A stretch of DNA of 64,000 nucleotides from Planktothrix tepida PCC 9214 (GCF_900009145.1 NZ_LN889764.1:174528-238527); one strand, 5' to 3'. Counted from the first letter of the stretch, positions 1-8,649 are shown. Notes: generated by a model not told the origin, from the sequence alone. Program-made: numbers and translations.

Positions 1-320
1 CGACTCCACAAAGAAGGTAGTTTAAGTAAATGAGGAAATTCTTTTCTTAATATTCTTGATGATGCCCCTTTGATTCTGAACATAATTTGATGTGGAGCAA
101 TCAAAGGGTGACAACTAATAAATAAATGCACATGATCAGGCATTATCTCCAGAGCTAGGACATCACATTCTAGCTCTTTTGCTTTTTGGTAGATAATTTC
201 CTCTAATCTTCTGCTCACTCCGTTAACCAACACCCTTTTCCTCCTTTTTGGGCAAAAGACAAAATGATAGTTGATCAGACTAACTGATGTGTTTTTTCTT
301 CTATATTGATTTTCTGTCAT
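1..320 (-). CDS. tnpA: IS200-type Y1 (HUH) transposase TnpA, 3' end cut by window
   Basis: The first 106 residues of an IS200/IS605 transposase, a single-strand DNA nuclease that excises and inserts the element through a tyrosine nucleophile. The start at 320 gives MTENQYRRKNTSVSLINYHF, typical of the family. The metal-binding HUH signature is visible as DHVHLF near residue 65, followed by IKGASSRILRKEF. The catalytic tyrosine lies further on and is outside the window. The reading frame is open to base 1. It is divergent from tnpB with a 35-base gap, so both promoters must sit in or beside that gap. I see no frameshift in the visible part; whether it is active cannot be judged. Confidence 0.9.
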   Translation of the reverse strand, partial: MTENQYRRKNTSVSLINYHFVFCPKRRKRVLVNGVSRRLEEIIYQKAKELECDVLALEIMPDHVHLFISCHPLIAPHQIMFRIKGASSRILRKEFPHLLKLPSLWS

Positions 321-355
321 TGTCGATACACACGATTCATCAACCTTATGTTATC

Positions 356-1582
356 ATGGATGACATGACAAAAATAACTCGGACGATTAAATTGAAATTC
401 GTGGATCTCAACCGTTGTAAAGCTCAGGTGTTTGAGCAAATGACGGCAGAAAACACACGGGTTGCCAACAAGCTGTTGTCATTGCCGATTAAAGAACGGC
501 GTAAAATGACAACAGCTAAAATTATGTCCGAGTTAAAATCTGCCCTTGTTAACCAAGTAATCCGACATACCACATCACCCACAGGTCGTAAAACCAAACA
601 ATATAAAGTTCTTCCTGTGGAAGTTAACAACCAAAACTGGAAGTTAACCCTAAAAGGGAATACTTATTCAATTAGTTTTCCAACCCTTAAAGGTGAAAAA
701 AGAATTCCCATTGAAGTTGCATCTCCCCATTGGCAACCTGTTTTAGACGGATTGTTAGAGGGAACAATTCAAGGGGGTTCTTTTAAATTAATTAAACATC
801 GAAATAAGTGGTATGCCTATCTGTCAATTACTGAGGATGTTCCAGAAGTTAAGACGGAGAAAAGATTAGGATGTGACCGAGGACAGAATAATTTAGCGGT
901 AGTTGCACCTAAACAGGGTTTTGGTAAGTTCTTTAATGGTCAAAGCGTTAAGCATCGGAGACGTTATTTTCAACAACGAAGAAAACAACTTCAAGAAGCT
1001 AAAAAGTTTCGAGCATTAAAGAAATGGGACAAAAAAGAACGACGATGGATGGATGCAATCAATCATACAATCAGCCGTCGAATTGTTCGTTTTGCCGAAT
1101 ACCATAATGCTGATGTTGTTATTGAGGATTTAGAAGGATGTCGAAGCACAATGAAACAGAGCCAAAAATCTCGTTCTGATTCCGGTGAATCTCGACATAA
1201 TTGGTCTTATTATTCTTTGGAACAGAAACTTAATTATAAGTTGGCTCTTAAAGGATTGAAATTAATTAAAAGACCTGCGCCATACACTTCCAAATCCTGT
1301 TCAACCTGTGGTTTTATTGGTAAAAGAAATCGACATGATTTCAATTGCCCTAATGGTCACTACCATAACTCTGATTTGAATGCTGCGAAAAACCTAGCTC
1401 AATGGGACGGTTTTTCTTGTCAGTTAGACCTACAGAGAGATGCTTCTGTAATGGATTCATCCGGTTTAACTGATGGGGTGCTTGGCACACCCCTGAACTC
1501 GGTGAATACAGTCAAACAAGAGTATATTCAACTGTCTCTGCTTGACTGGACTAGATACGAGAATCCCACCCCTTTAGCGTAG
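356..1582 (+). CDS. tnpB: TnpB RNA-guided nuclease of the IS605 element
   Basis: IscB/TnpB-type protein of 408 residues from the ATG at 356 (the open frame reaches back to 287, but those residues look non-native; an ATG at 365 is also possible). RuvC catalytic residues, numbered from 356: D174 in CDRGQNN, E257 in VIEDLEG, D340 in NSDLNAAKN. A zinc-finger region CSTCG...NCPNGH precedes the last Asp; its second cysteine pair is altered to C-x3-H. TnpB proteins are guided by an omega-RNA made from the 3' end of the element and cut DNA next to a short motif, which preserves the transposon after excision. The C-terminal codons and stop lie inside the right-end hairpin. All key residues are present, so it is probably functional. 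Confidence 0.9.
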   Translation: MDDMTKITRTIKLKFVDLNRCKAQVFEQMTAENTRVANKLLSLPIKERRKMTTAKIMSELKSALVNQVIRHTTSPTGRKTKQYKVLPVEVNNQNWKLTLKGNTYSISFPTLKGEKRIPIEVASPHWQPVLDGLLEGTIQGGSFKLIKHRNKWYAYLSITEDVPEVKTEKRLGCDRGQNNLAVVAPKQGFGKFFNGQSVKHRRRYFQQRRKQLQEAKKFRALKKWDKKERRWMDAINHTISRRIVRFAEYHNADVVIEDLEGCRSTMKQSQKSRSDSGESRHNWSYYSLEQKLNYKLALKGLKLIKRPAPYTSKSCSTCGFIGKRNRHDFNCPNGHYHNSDLNAAKNLAQWDGFSCQLDLQRDASVMDSSGLTDGVLGTPLNSVNTVKQEYIQLSLLDWTRYENPTPLA

Positions 1583-1595
1583 CGCAGGGGTGGGA
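1564..1595 (+). other. Right-end hairpin of the IS605 element / expected 3' scaffold of the TnpB omega-RNA
   Basis: Perfect 10-bp arms TCCCACCCCT (1564-1573) and AGGGGTGGGA (1586-1595) with a 12-base loop, then GTGTCAA. The hairpin spans the tnpB stop codon. In characterised IS200/IS605 elements this structure is recognised by TnpA, and the same RNA region is the omega-RNA scaffold, the guide being the flanking sequence just after TCAA. Here that would be from base 1603, inside the methyltransferase gene. RNA production is inferred. Confidence 0.7.
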
Positions 1596-1602
1596 GTGTC
1601 AA

Positions 1603-1996
1603 CACAGATACTTTAGAACGGATTAAAAACAGTAAAGCAGTTAATCGCTATTGTAATGGTGTGGAAATTTTATATAACCAAGATGGGGGTGCAAGGTTAG
1701 GGTATACTATTTTTGGTGTTAATGGAGTTGCTTCTACTTTGACCGCATCCACTTCCAGACATTATGAACGATATCAAATTGGGAATAAATTTAGACGATT
1801 AACGCCGATAGAATATGCACGTTTAATGGGTTTTCCTGACAATTGGTGTCGAGTTGCTAAAATTTACGATCAATATGCTTTATTTGGTAATGCTGTTGTT
1901 ACCATTTGTATTGAATGGATTTGTCAAAGAATTGGGCAAAAAAATATAATAATCACACCTAAAAAATATCAACAACTCAGTTTATTTACTAGCTAA
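1603..1996 (+). pseudogene. C-terminal remnant of a DNA cytosine-5 methyltransferase, interrupted by the IS
   Basis: An open frame runs from the IS boundary to a stop at 1994-1996. It contains the last conserved motifs of C5 DNA methyltransferases: motif IX as RRLTPIEYARLMGFPD and motif X as ALFGNAVVTICIEWI, preceded by YNQDGGARLGY and a target-recognition-like stretch. The catalytic PCQ motif and SAM-binding motifs are missing and would lie left of the IS, outside the window. Although a GTG at 1661 could start a 111-residue product, nothing that short could methylate DNA. No obvious partner endonuclease is seen to the right. Confidence 0.85.
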
Positions 1997-2112
1997 ACCC
2001 TGAACTGGGTTATTTAACCATTTCTAATGCGTTGCAATGGCGGTTACAATACAGAAGAATTATCGAACAAGCAACGTTGGGAACTGAGGGTGTAGAAAAT
2101 TTAATGGGATAA
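1993..2112 (+). pseudogene. Possible C-terminal fragment of an unidentified protein
   Basis: A 39-codon open stretch directly after the methyltransferase stop, in another frame and without an evident start, ending at 2110-2112. It reads NPELGYLTISNALQWRLQYR and then IIEQATLGTEGVENLMG. The composition looks protein-like and the 4-base overlap with the preceding frame resembles a coupled gene, so it may be the residue of a second gene of a former restriction cassette. I do not recognise the family; it may be chance. Confidence 0.25.
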
Positions 2113-2148
2113 CCATTAAGTGACTCATTCTACACCCTACATCCTAAT

Positions 2149-3441
2149 TTAACGATAATCAGAACGTTGAATATCTCTTAATCGTGCTTCAGGACGTTTA
2201 AATCGATCTAATTGCGCTTCAAAAAATTGACGATTTGCTATCAAATGTTTGGGATTTTGATCGTCTAATGGGTACAGTAAAGCCGTGCGTAACGCTTGAA
2301 TGACCGCAGAAGTTACACAATACATTGACCGTTGAAAACTATTCGCCAACTGAATCAACATATCATCTTCACCTCGACAATATTTTTGGTAATATTCCAC
2401 TAAATAAGGAGGCAAGAAATGTAACATATCTTGCATTAATAATGTTGGGGGAATTCCCGCCGTCCCAACGGGGAAAATATCAGCATACAAAATACCATAA
2501 TGGAAGTCATTCTGATCCTCTGGAACTTGTTTTGCTTGCGCGTTATAAGATTTAGTTCCTCGGAAGGGAGCAGTCCGATAAAACACTGCTTCAACATAGG
2601 GTAATGCCGCTTCATAAAGCCACATAAATCCTTTAGATTTGGGGATAATTTCATAACATTCCCCATCAATATAAACATGATGATAAATCGGACGACCGGC
2701 GATCGCAAAAATCCCATTAACCAGAAAATTCATCGCTTCAGGAACACTGGTAATTTTGCCTTCATCATAAAGATCACTCATTTCAAAAAACACAGGCGCC
2801 ATCACTTCCCAAAACAGTCCTAAATTGCTATAATAGGACATCATTCTCACCTGTTCGATGAATAAATCTGGGAAAAGTTTATACAATCCCATCATCATCG
2901 GATTTTTCTTAAAATAAGCTTTAATGGCTCGATCTGCATTAGCTTTATATTCATCGGTATCTAAATAAGGATCAAATAATCCCCCCATATCTCGATGCCA
3001 AAGCATCGCCTGCATACAAGCTTCAGCAAACTCCATATTCACCCGATCATGCCATAAATGATGCAGTAATTTCGGCATTTTTCGGGTTTCCCCTTTTTCA
3101 ATAAAGGCTAATAATTCCGGGTGTGCTGTTGCTTCTCCTCGCCAAATTCTTAAGTCAGCATCATCTCCCGCATAATGATTATGGAGATCTAAATATTCTT
3201 GAGGAATGAAGTATTTTAAAAAGGGTAAGGGATTTAAAAACACCTGTTCGGCAATGTACAGTAAATCCCGCCAATAGAAATCCATTGGGACTGCATAAGC
3301 TTTATAAATCCCGATAATTTGCATTAAATTTTCGGGGGTATCGGGTAACATTGCACCCCCTGCTTCTAAACGGTGAATAATCTCGGAAAATTCATGGGTT
3401 GAGGGGGGTAATTTGGTTTGAGGTAAGGTTGCTGTTGTCAT
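2149..3441 (-). CDS. cupA: CO2 hydration protein CupA (ChpY) of the NDH-1MS complex
   Basis: 430-residue protein of the CupA/CupB (ChpY/ChpX) family, which couples CO2 hydration to bicarbonate with NDH-1 electron transport on the thylakoid. Recognised by long conserved blocks such as DTPENLMQIIGIYKAYAVP, RIWRGEATAHPELLAF, GRPIYHHVYIDGECYEIIP and the C-terminal RFKRPEARLRDIQ. It is the last gene of a minus-strand cluster with ndhF and ndhD homologues, the usual order ndhF3-ndhD3-cupA. CupA rather than CupB is chosen from this order and from similarity as remembered. A cupS gene, often next in line, is not seen; the region beyond is occupied by methyltransferase and IS remnants on the opposite strand. 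Confidence 0.85.
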   Translation of the reverse strand: MTTATLPQTKLPPSTHEFSEIIHRLEAGGAMLPDTPENLMQIIGIYKAYAVPMDFYWRDLLYIAEQVFLNPLPFLKYFIPQEYLDLHNHYAGDDADLRIWRGEATAHPELLAFIEKGETRKMPKLLHHLWHDRVNMEFAEACMQAMLWHRDMGGLFDPYLDTDEYKANADRAIKAYFKKNPMMMGLYKLFPDLFIEQVRMMSYYSNLGLFWEVMAPVFFEMSDLYDEGKITSVPEAMNFLVNGIFAIAGRPIYHHVYIDGECYEIIPKSKGFMWLYEAALPYVEAVFYRTAPFRGTKSYNAQAKQVPEDQNDFHYGILYADIFPVGTAGIPPTLLMQDMLHFLPPYLVEYYQKYCRGEDDMLIQLANSFQRSMYCVTSAVIQALRTALLYPLDDQNPKHLIANRQFFEAQLDRFKRPEARLRDIQRSDYR

Positions 3442-3482
3442 AATTTTTTCCTCGTTTTAATTGTTGTTAAGGGAGGATGCAG

Positions 3483-3520
3483 AAACCGGGTTTTTAAAGT
3501 CTAACTTAGGAACCCGGTTT
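3483..3520. repeat. Palindromic hairpin between ndhD3 and cupA
   Basis: Arms AAACCGGGTT (3483-3492) and AACCCGGTTT (3511-3520), a perfect 10-bp inverted repeat with an 18-base loop inside the 87-base gap. It resembles the dispersed CCGGG-type palindromes of Planktothrix-like genomes. In the transcript it could stabilise or attenuate the ndhD3-cupA junction; there is no U-run, so it is not a standard terminator. Confidence 0.6.
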
Positions 3521-3528
3521 ATAGGGGG

Positions 3529-5022
3529 TTATTGTTTAATTGCAACTTGGGTGGGAACAGCGTTATTTAAAGCAATTACCATCGATTGTGCCGTGGGTTC
3601 CATCCATCGGAATAACCAAGTTGGCTGGATACCGAGAACAAAAATTAAAGCAGCTAAAATTAAGGCTGGAGCTTGTTCAGATAAACTAACTTTCGGATAA
3701 TAAGCTAAGTTATTATCGAGTTTTCCAAAACAGGTACGGTTGAGGAGAATGACAAAATAAACAGCCGTTAAACCGGAGGCAATAATACACAATAAACTGT
3801 GAATGGGGAAGACGGCAAAAGTTCCTTGGAAGACGGGAAACTCAGCAACAAATCCGACTAAACCGGGGATACCAGCGCTCGCCATTCCTGCCATAATTAA
3901 CAAGGAACTGGTGAGGGGTAAACCTCGAATCGGGTTCATTAAACCATTGAGAATATTTAAGTCCCGGGTTCCCACTTTTTCTTCCACAACCCCAACTAAT
4001 TGGAATAGAATTGCCAGGATTAAACCGTGAGCAATCATTTGAGCAATTGCTCCAATTAAACTCAATTCATTAGCAGCAGCAGCGGCAACTAAAATATAAC
4101 CCATGTGACCAATTGAACTATAAGCCACCATGCGTTTAATATCCTGTTGAGCAATAGCCGTTAACGCTCCATATAAGACACTAATTACTCCAATGGTTGC
4201 CAGTCCAGGACTCACAATATGCCAAGCTTCAGGAAACAGTTGTAAGCCAAACCGAATTAAACCATAGGTTCCTAATTTCGCCAGAATTCCGCCTAATAAA
4301 ATTGTGACGGGAGGAGAAGATTCAACATAGGCATCGGGCAACCAAGTATGCAGGGGAACTAAAGGAATTTTGATCCCAAAACCTAAGAGTAAAACCGTGA
4401 TTAAAATTAATTGAGTGTTTAATGCAAAGTCCTGGGTTTTAATTGCAGCATAATCAAAACTTCCGGCATTACTGAGCCACGCCATTCCTAAAAATCCTGC
4501 TAGAATCAGAATCCCTGAAAGGGCAGTATAAATCAGAAATTTCATCCCCGCATAGGCGCGTTTTTCGCTGCCCCAAATGCTAATTAACAGGTAAACGGGA
4601 ATCAGTTCAAGTTCATAAAATAGAACAAACAGCAGTAAATTCTCAGATAAAAAGGCTCCGGCTATGCCTGCATTGACTAAGAGAATCATGGAATAATAAA
4701 GGCGCGGACGGTCAATTTCTCCGTGACTGCTGGAAATCGCAATTAAAGTTAATAAACCACTTAACCCAATTAAGGGAAAGGATAAACCATCGATACCTAA
4801 ACTATAAGATAATCCTAATTGTGGAATCCAATCCAGATATTCTTGGAGTTGAAAATTAGGATTAGTTAAATCAAAATCAAAGGTGAGTTTTGCTGTCCAC
4901 GCTAAAATGATAGTGGTAATCACTAAGGCAATGGAACGAACTTGCTGGGCTGAAAATTGTTTAGGCAATAGTCCTATTAACAGGACTCCCAAAACTGGAA
5001 TAATAATTAAAGCACTCAACAT
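3529..5022 (-). CDS. ndhD3: NAD(P)H-quinone oxidoreductase subunit 4 (NdhD3 type)
   Basis: 497-residue membrane subunit of NDH-1, a Mrp/complex-I antiporter-like proton channel with about 14 hydrophobic segments. Family signatures include ELELIPVYLLISIWG with the membrane Glu, LPDAYVESSPPVTILLGGILAK-type helix 7-8 sequence, and DIKRMVAYSSIGHMGYI. The D3 assignment rests on its place between ndhF3 and cupA, which marks the inducible CO2-uptake complex NDH-1MS rather than the respiratory NdhD1/D2 form. It lies 217 bases downstream of the second carbonic anhydrase gene, a gap long enough for its own promoter although no clear elements were recognised. Confidence 0.85.
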   Translation of the reverse strand: MLSALIIIPVLGVLLIGLLPKQFSAQQVRSIALVITTIILAWTAKLTFDFDLTNPNFQLQEYLDWIPQLGLSYSLGIDGLSFPLIGLSGLLTLIAISSSHGEIDRPRLYYSMILLVNAGIAGAFLSENLLLFVLFYELELIPVYLLISIWGSEKRAYAGMKFLIYTALSGILILAGFLGMAWLSNAGSFDYAAIKTQDFALNTQLILITVLLLGFGIKIPLVPLHTWLPDAYVESSPPVTILLGGILAKLGTYGLIRFGLQLFPEAWHIVSPGLATIGVISVLYGALTAIAQQDIKRMVAYSSIGHMGYILVAAAAANELSLIGAIAQMIAHGLILAILFQLVGVVEEKVGTRDLNILNGLMNPIRGLPLTSSLLIMAGMASAGIPGLVGFVAEFPVFQGTFAVFPIHSLLCIIASGLTAVYFVILLNRTCFGKLDNNLAYYPKVSLSEQAPALILAALIFVLGIQPTWLFRWMEPTAQSMVIALNNAVPTQVAIKQ

Positions 5023-5239
5023 AAGCTTAGGGTATGAGGATGAGGGGTAATCTCAGCAATATTCAAGTTAACCCAAAAGTAGGTTTTAAAGTCTGTTTTC
5101 AAACTTTATTCATCATAACTTACCCAGTTTAAAAAGAGTAAAATTATGAATTTTAAAGTTTTAATCAAGGGGATAAAAATGATTTATCAAAATCTAATTA
5201 CTTACATTTTGATGTCGCATTTCTATTTTAACAACGGTT

Positions 5240-5962
5240 TTAGGTAATCAGTTTAACTTTTCCAGTTTCTAATTCATAAAATCCCCCAACAACTTTTAAT
5301 TCATCATTGGCAATTAATTGAGCAATAACCGGAGAAGAGTTTAATTTTTTGATTTGTAGTTTAACATTGGCAGTGACCGCTTCTTCCCAAGTTGGTTTGC
5401 CTTTAATGGAAGGTTTAATGGCATCAATAATACTGCCAATTTTACCCGGAACGGAATTTCCGTCCAGAGTAGCTTTAACGGCTCCACATTTTTGATGACC
5501 TAAAATCATAATTGTTTTAATTCCTAATTCTAAAACCCCAAATTCCAAACTACCCATTTCTTCAGAAGTGACAACATTTCCCGCATTACGAACCACAAAA
5601 ATATCGCCTAAACCTTGATCAAAAATAATCTCGGCTGATACTCTGGAGTCAGCACACCCTAAAATAGCGGCAAAGGGTTTTTGACCTGCGGCAACTTCCT
5701 TAATTCGTTCCCGATTTTGGTTAGGATGTTTTTGTTTATTTTCCATAAACCGTTCATTTCCTAACATTAAGGTTTCTAATGCTATTTCAGGGGTGATTTC
5801 TGGGGTTTCACAACTCGAAGTTTCAGCGACAATTTTCTTTTTTTCTCGGTCTAAAACTTTTGTTGTAATTCCAGCCGTTAATAAGGCTGTTCCCACAATG
5901 CAAACTCCATATTGTAATAAATCACGGCGGGTATAATTGGGTGTATTGTAATCTGGGGTCAT
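5240..5962 (-). CDS. Tat-exported beta-carbonic anhydrase (copy 2)
   Basis: 240-residue beta-class carbonic anhydrase, interconverting CO2 and bicarbonate. The zinc ligand and catalytic dyad motif C103-x-D105-x-R107 (GCADSR) and H156-x2-C159 (GHQKCG) are intact. The N-terminus has a twin-arginine motif T-R12-R13-D-L-L followed by a hydrophobic stretch, so export as a folded metalloenzyme to the periplasm or thylakoid lumen is expected. It is a tandem paralogue of the next gene upstream (93-base gap), sharing most of the catalytic core, but its signal segment differs. Placement between ndhF3 and ndhD3 links it to CO2 uptake. A known analogue is EcaB of Synechocystis, reported to associate with Cup proteins. 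Confidence 0.9.
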   Translation of the reverse strand: MTPDYNTPNYTRRDLLQYGVCIVGTALLTAGITTKVLDREKKKIVAETSSCETPEITPEIALETLMLGNERFMENKQKHPNQNRERIKEVAAGQKPFAAILGCADSRVSAEIIFDQGLGDIFVVRNAGNVVTSEEMGSLEFGVLELGIKTIMILGHQKCGAVKATLDGNSVPGKIGSIIDAIKPSIKGKPTWEEAVTANVKLQIKKLNSSPVIAQLIANDELKVVGGFYELETGKVKLIT

Positions 5963-6055
5963 GTTGTCCTCCCGGGTTTATGGCATTGAAACTGTTCAAA
6001 AAGCAAGTTTATCTTTGATGCAATGGAATTAATTATAAACTTGCTTGAGACAGCT

Positions 6056-6760
6056 TTATGCAACCACTTTTACCATTCCCGTATCCAGGTCATAGTAACC
6101 TCCGACTATTTTTAATTTACCCTCTTTGATTAATTGGGAAATTACCGGAGAAGCTTTTAAACGACCCATTCCTGATTTGACATTAGAAATGATGTTTTCT
6201 TCTAAGGTTTGATTCATCTTAATGGCAGGTTTAATCACGTCTATAATACTGCCAATTTGACCGGGAACTGCTTTTCCATCAATGGTTGCTTTCACCGCCC
6301 CACAATTTTTATGTCCAATCACCATCAGAACTTTTGCTCCTAACACTAATGTTCCAAATTCTAAGCTGCCAATTTCTTCAGGTGTAGCAATATTTCCCGC
6401 ATTTCTAACCACGAATAAATCTCCAAACCCTTGATCAAAAATAATCTCTGAAGGAACTCGTGAATCTGCACAACTGAGAATGGCGGCAAAGGGGGTTTGT
6501 CCTTGGGCAACTTCTTGAATTCTTGCCATACTTTGATTCGGATTTTTGCGTTTGTTTTCAACAAACCGCTTGTTTCCGTCTAACAGTTGGTTTAAGGCTT
6601 CATCAGGGGTAATATTATTCCCAGCAATCGCAGGTTTCTGTTTTAACCAATTAGCTTTTGTGCCTAACCCGACGGTTAAAGCAGCAGTTCCCGCAGCCGC
6701 AGCCCCAAATTTTAATAAATTCCGACGAGAGACGTTGAGATTGTTTTGAATTCCGCTCAT
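6056..6760 (-). CDS. Tat-exported beta-carbonic anhydrase (copy 1)
   Basis: 234-residue beta-carbonic anhydrase with intact C97-x-D99-x-R101 (SCADSR) and H150-x2-C153 (GHKNCG). The N-terminus carries a textbook Tat signal, S-R12-R13-N-L-L-K-F followed by an alanine/glycine-rich hydrophobic segment. It starts 53 bases after the ndhF3 stop and is followed after 93 bases by its paralogue, so it is very likely co-transcribed with ndhF3. The two enzymes match closely from TPDEALNQLL-like sequence to the C-terminus (GKLKIVGGYYDLDTG here, DELKVVGGFYELETG in copy 2), indicating tandem duplication followed by divergence. Possible roles are CO2 recapture or supply of substrate for the NDH-1MS/CupA hydration site. 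Confidence 0.92.
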   Translation of the reverse strand: MSGIQNNLNVSRRNLLKFGAAAAGTAALTVGLGTKANWLKQKPAIAGNNITPDEALNQLLDGNKRFVENKRKNPNQSMARIQEVAQGQTPFAAILSCADSRVPSEIIFDQGFGDLFVVRNAGNIATPEEIGSLEFGTLVLGAKVLMVIGHKNCGAVKATIDGKAVPGQIGSIIDVIKPAIKMNQTLEENIISNVKSGMGRLKASPVISQLIKEGKLKIVGGYYDLDTGMVKVVA

Positions 6761-6813
6761 AATTTCCTCACACTTAATTCAAGGTTTAAACATCTAGCAA
6801 AAGAATGCTATTT

Positions 6814-8649
6814 TTAAAACATATTTAGGGAAAAGAACCCTAATAATAAAGTGACTCCGACAATAATCGTCAGGGCATAAAATTGGGTTTGGCCAGAAAC
6901 GTTATATTTCAAACTTTGCCCGCTAAAAACTGTTGCAAGTCCCACCAAATTTACAAAGCCATCCACGATATAGCGGTCAATCCAATACATGATATTGGAG
7001 ATGAGTCCCACGATAAAAATAATCGTGACTCGATATAGTTTTGCCGTGTAAAAATCGTAAGCAAAAAAGTCTTGTAACGTTTGGGAGGGAAGCTTAACAG
7101 GCTTTGGCCAATTACTATTCAGATAAATTAACCCACTAAACCCACATCCGACCAAGGTTGAAGCAGTTAATAATCCAGCAACGGTGAGATTAATGTCTTC
7201 TCCTAGGGGTAACAAATTCCACTGTTTTAATAATAAGGGAATATGCAAACAAAATCCCGCTAAAATTGTCATGGGTAATACCATCGCCCATAACACTTCC
7301 GGGGAACGGGTGGTCATTTGTTTCGGTTTTCCAGCAAACAGTAACCCAAATTCACGGGTTAAACTAAAAGCTGTTAAACCATTCACTAAAAACAAGCAAA
7401 ATGCAATCGCAGGTTCATTTTCCCAAAGGGTTTCTGCTAACTCTAATATTGTCCAAAAGCCACCAAAGGGAGGAACGGCAATTAACGCCGCCATTCCCGC
7501 TAAAAAACACAATCCTGAAATCGGACGTCGTGACCACAATCCCCCATATTGAGTTAAATCTTGAGTGATATTATTGCTAATAATTCCCCCCGTGGTCATG
7601 ACTAATAAAGCCATTGGAAAAGCATAAGTTAATAACAGAGAAAGAGCCGTTTGAGTTTGTCCTGTTCCCACTGCAATAAAGGTGATGCCCATATAGGTAC
7701 TCACGGAATAGGAAAGGGAGCGTTTAATATCAATTTGAGCAATGGCAATACAACTGGCTCCCACAGCCGTTGCCAACCCAATAAACACCGCCGTTGACAT
7801 TACAAAAGGAGACAAAGCAATAACAGGTTGCATTTTGACTAAGACCCAAGCCCCAACTGCAACGACAACGGAATTGCGTAAAATCGTACTGGGAAGGGGG
7901 CCTTCCATCGCTTCATCTAACCATAAATGCAGGGGAAATTGAGCGCATTTTCCCAATGGCCCTGCTAATAATGCTAACCCTAATAAGGTGGCAACGTTCG
8001 GGTCAATTTGAGCCGTTTGTGACCATTGAGCTAATTCTGTAAAATCCCAAGTTCCAGCGAGGGGAAATAGGGCGACCACTCCCATTAATAGGAATAAATC
8101 TCCGACCCGTTTGGTTAAAAAGGCGTCTCTAGCCCCTGTTACTACTAAGGGTTGGTTAAACCATAACCCGACTAATAAATAGGTTCCCAGGGTGAGAATT
8201 TCCAAAATAATGTAACTGTAGAATAGGGAGTTACACAGCACTAATCCACATAACCCCGCTTCAAATAAAGCTAAAAGCGAATAAAACCTCGCCCACCCCC
8301 AGTCCATTTCCATGTAACCGATGGCGTAAATTTGGGCCAATAAATTTAACCCAGTAATCACTAAGGTGGCGCCAATGGTGACAACGGAGACTTCTAAGGG
8401 AATTGATAAATTGAGGTCAACGATGCTAAACCAAGGAATAATCAACCGTTGGGGGGGATGACCCCAAATTTCCGTGAGGGCGACTAACCCATGCACAAAG
8501 GCGAATAAGGAGGTGATGATATTGACATATCCAGCCGGACGGGGGCCAGTGCGTCGAATAATAGAGGGAAACCAGAGGGTAGATAATAATGCTCCGATTA
8601 ATGGGTAGCACGGTATCCACCAAATGGTCTTTAGAAAAAAATCAGCCAT
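6814..8649 (-). CDS. ndhF3: NAD(P)H-quinone oxidoreductase subunit 5 (NdhF3 type)
   Basis: 611-residue antiporter-like NDH-1 subunit, the distal proton-pumping arm protein. Seen: about 15 hydrophobic segments, the conserved LHLWLDEAMEGPLPSTILR-type helix, DIKRSLSYSVSTYMGITF, and a C-terminal hydrophobic anchor after an amphipathic stretch. Length fits NdhF3 (about 610-620 residues) and is shorter than respiratory NdhF1. It is first of the minus-strand cluster ndhF3, two carbonic anhydrases, ndhD3, cupA. NdhF3/NdhD3/CupA define the low-CO2-induced high-affinity CO2 uptake complex. A candidate LysR-type operator lies about 170 bases upstream of the start. Confidence 0.88.
   Translation of the reverse strand: MADFFLKTIWWIPCYPLIGALLSTLWFPSIIRRTGPRPAGYVNIITSLFAFVHGLVALTEIWGHPPQRLIIPWFSIVDLNLSIPLEVSVVTIGATLVITGLNLLAQIYAIGYMEMDWGWARFYSLLALFEAGLCGLVLCNSLFYSYIILEILTLGTYLLVGLWFNQPLVVTGARDAFLTKRVGDLFLLMGVVALFPLAGTWDFTELAQWSQTAQIDPNVATLLGLALLAGPLGKCAQFPLHLWLDEAMEGPLPSTILRNSVVVAVGAWVLVKMQPVIALSPFVMSTAVFIGLATAVGASCIAIAQIDIKRSLSYSVSTYMGITFIAVGTGQTQTALSLLLTYAFPMALLVMTTGGIISNNITQDLTQYGGLWSRRPISGLCFLAGMAALIAVPPFGGFWTILELAETLWENEPAIAFCLFLVNGLTAFSLTREFGLLFAGKPKQMTTRSPEVLWAMVLPMTILAGFCLHIPLLLKQWNLLPLGEDINLTVAGLLTASTLVGCGFSGLIYLNSNWPKPVKLPSQTLQDFFAYDFYTAKLYRVTIIFIVGLISNIMYWIDRYIVDGFVNLVGLATVFSGQSLKYNVSGQTQFYALTIIVGVTLLLGFFSLNMF

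Larger units (their letters stand above)
1..1602. mobile_element. IS605-type insertion sequence (IS200/IS605 family), left end outside window
   Basis: A tnpA gene on the minus strand and a tnpB gene on the plus strand are arranged divergently with 35 bases between their starts, the organisation of the IS605 group. The right end is a hairpin (arms 1564-1573 and 1586-1595) overlapping the tnpB stop, followed by TCAA at 1599-1602, the kind of tetranucleotide at which Y1 transposases cut the right end. Immediately beyond, an unrelated methyltransferase reading frame continues, so the element appears inserted in that gene. The left end and target tetranucleotide lie before base 1. The right boundary is inferred from hairpin and TCAA, not from comparison with an empty site. 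Confidence 0.85.

Noticed and set aside
1-60. Suspected frameshift near the 3' visible end of tnpA
   Set aside because: On re-reading, GAGGAAATTC gives GAATTTCCTC on the minus strand; the frame continues as KEFPHLLKLPSLW without a shift.
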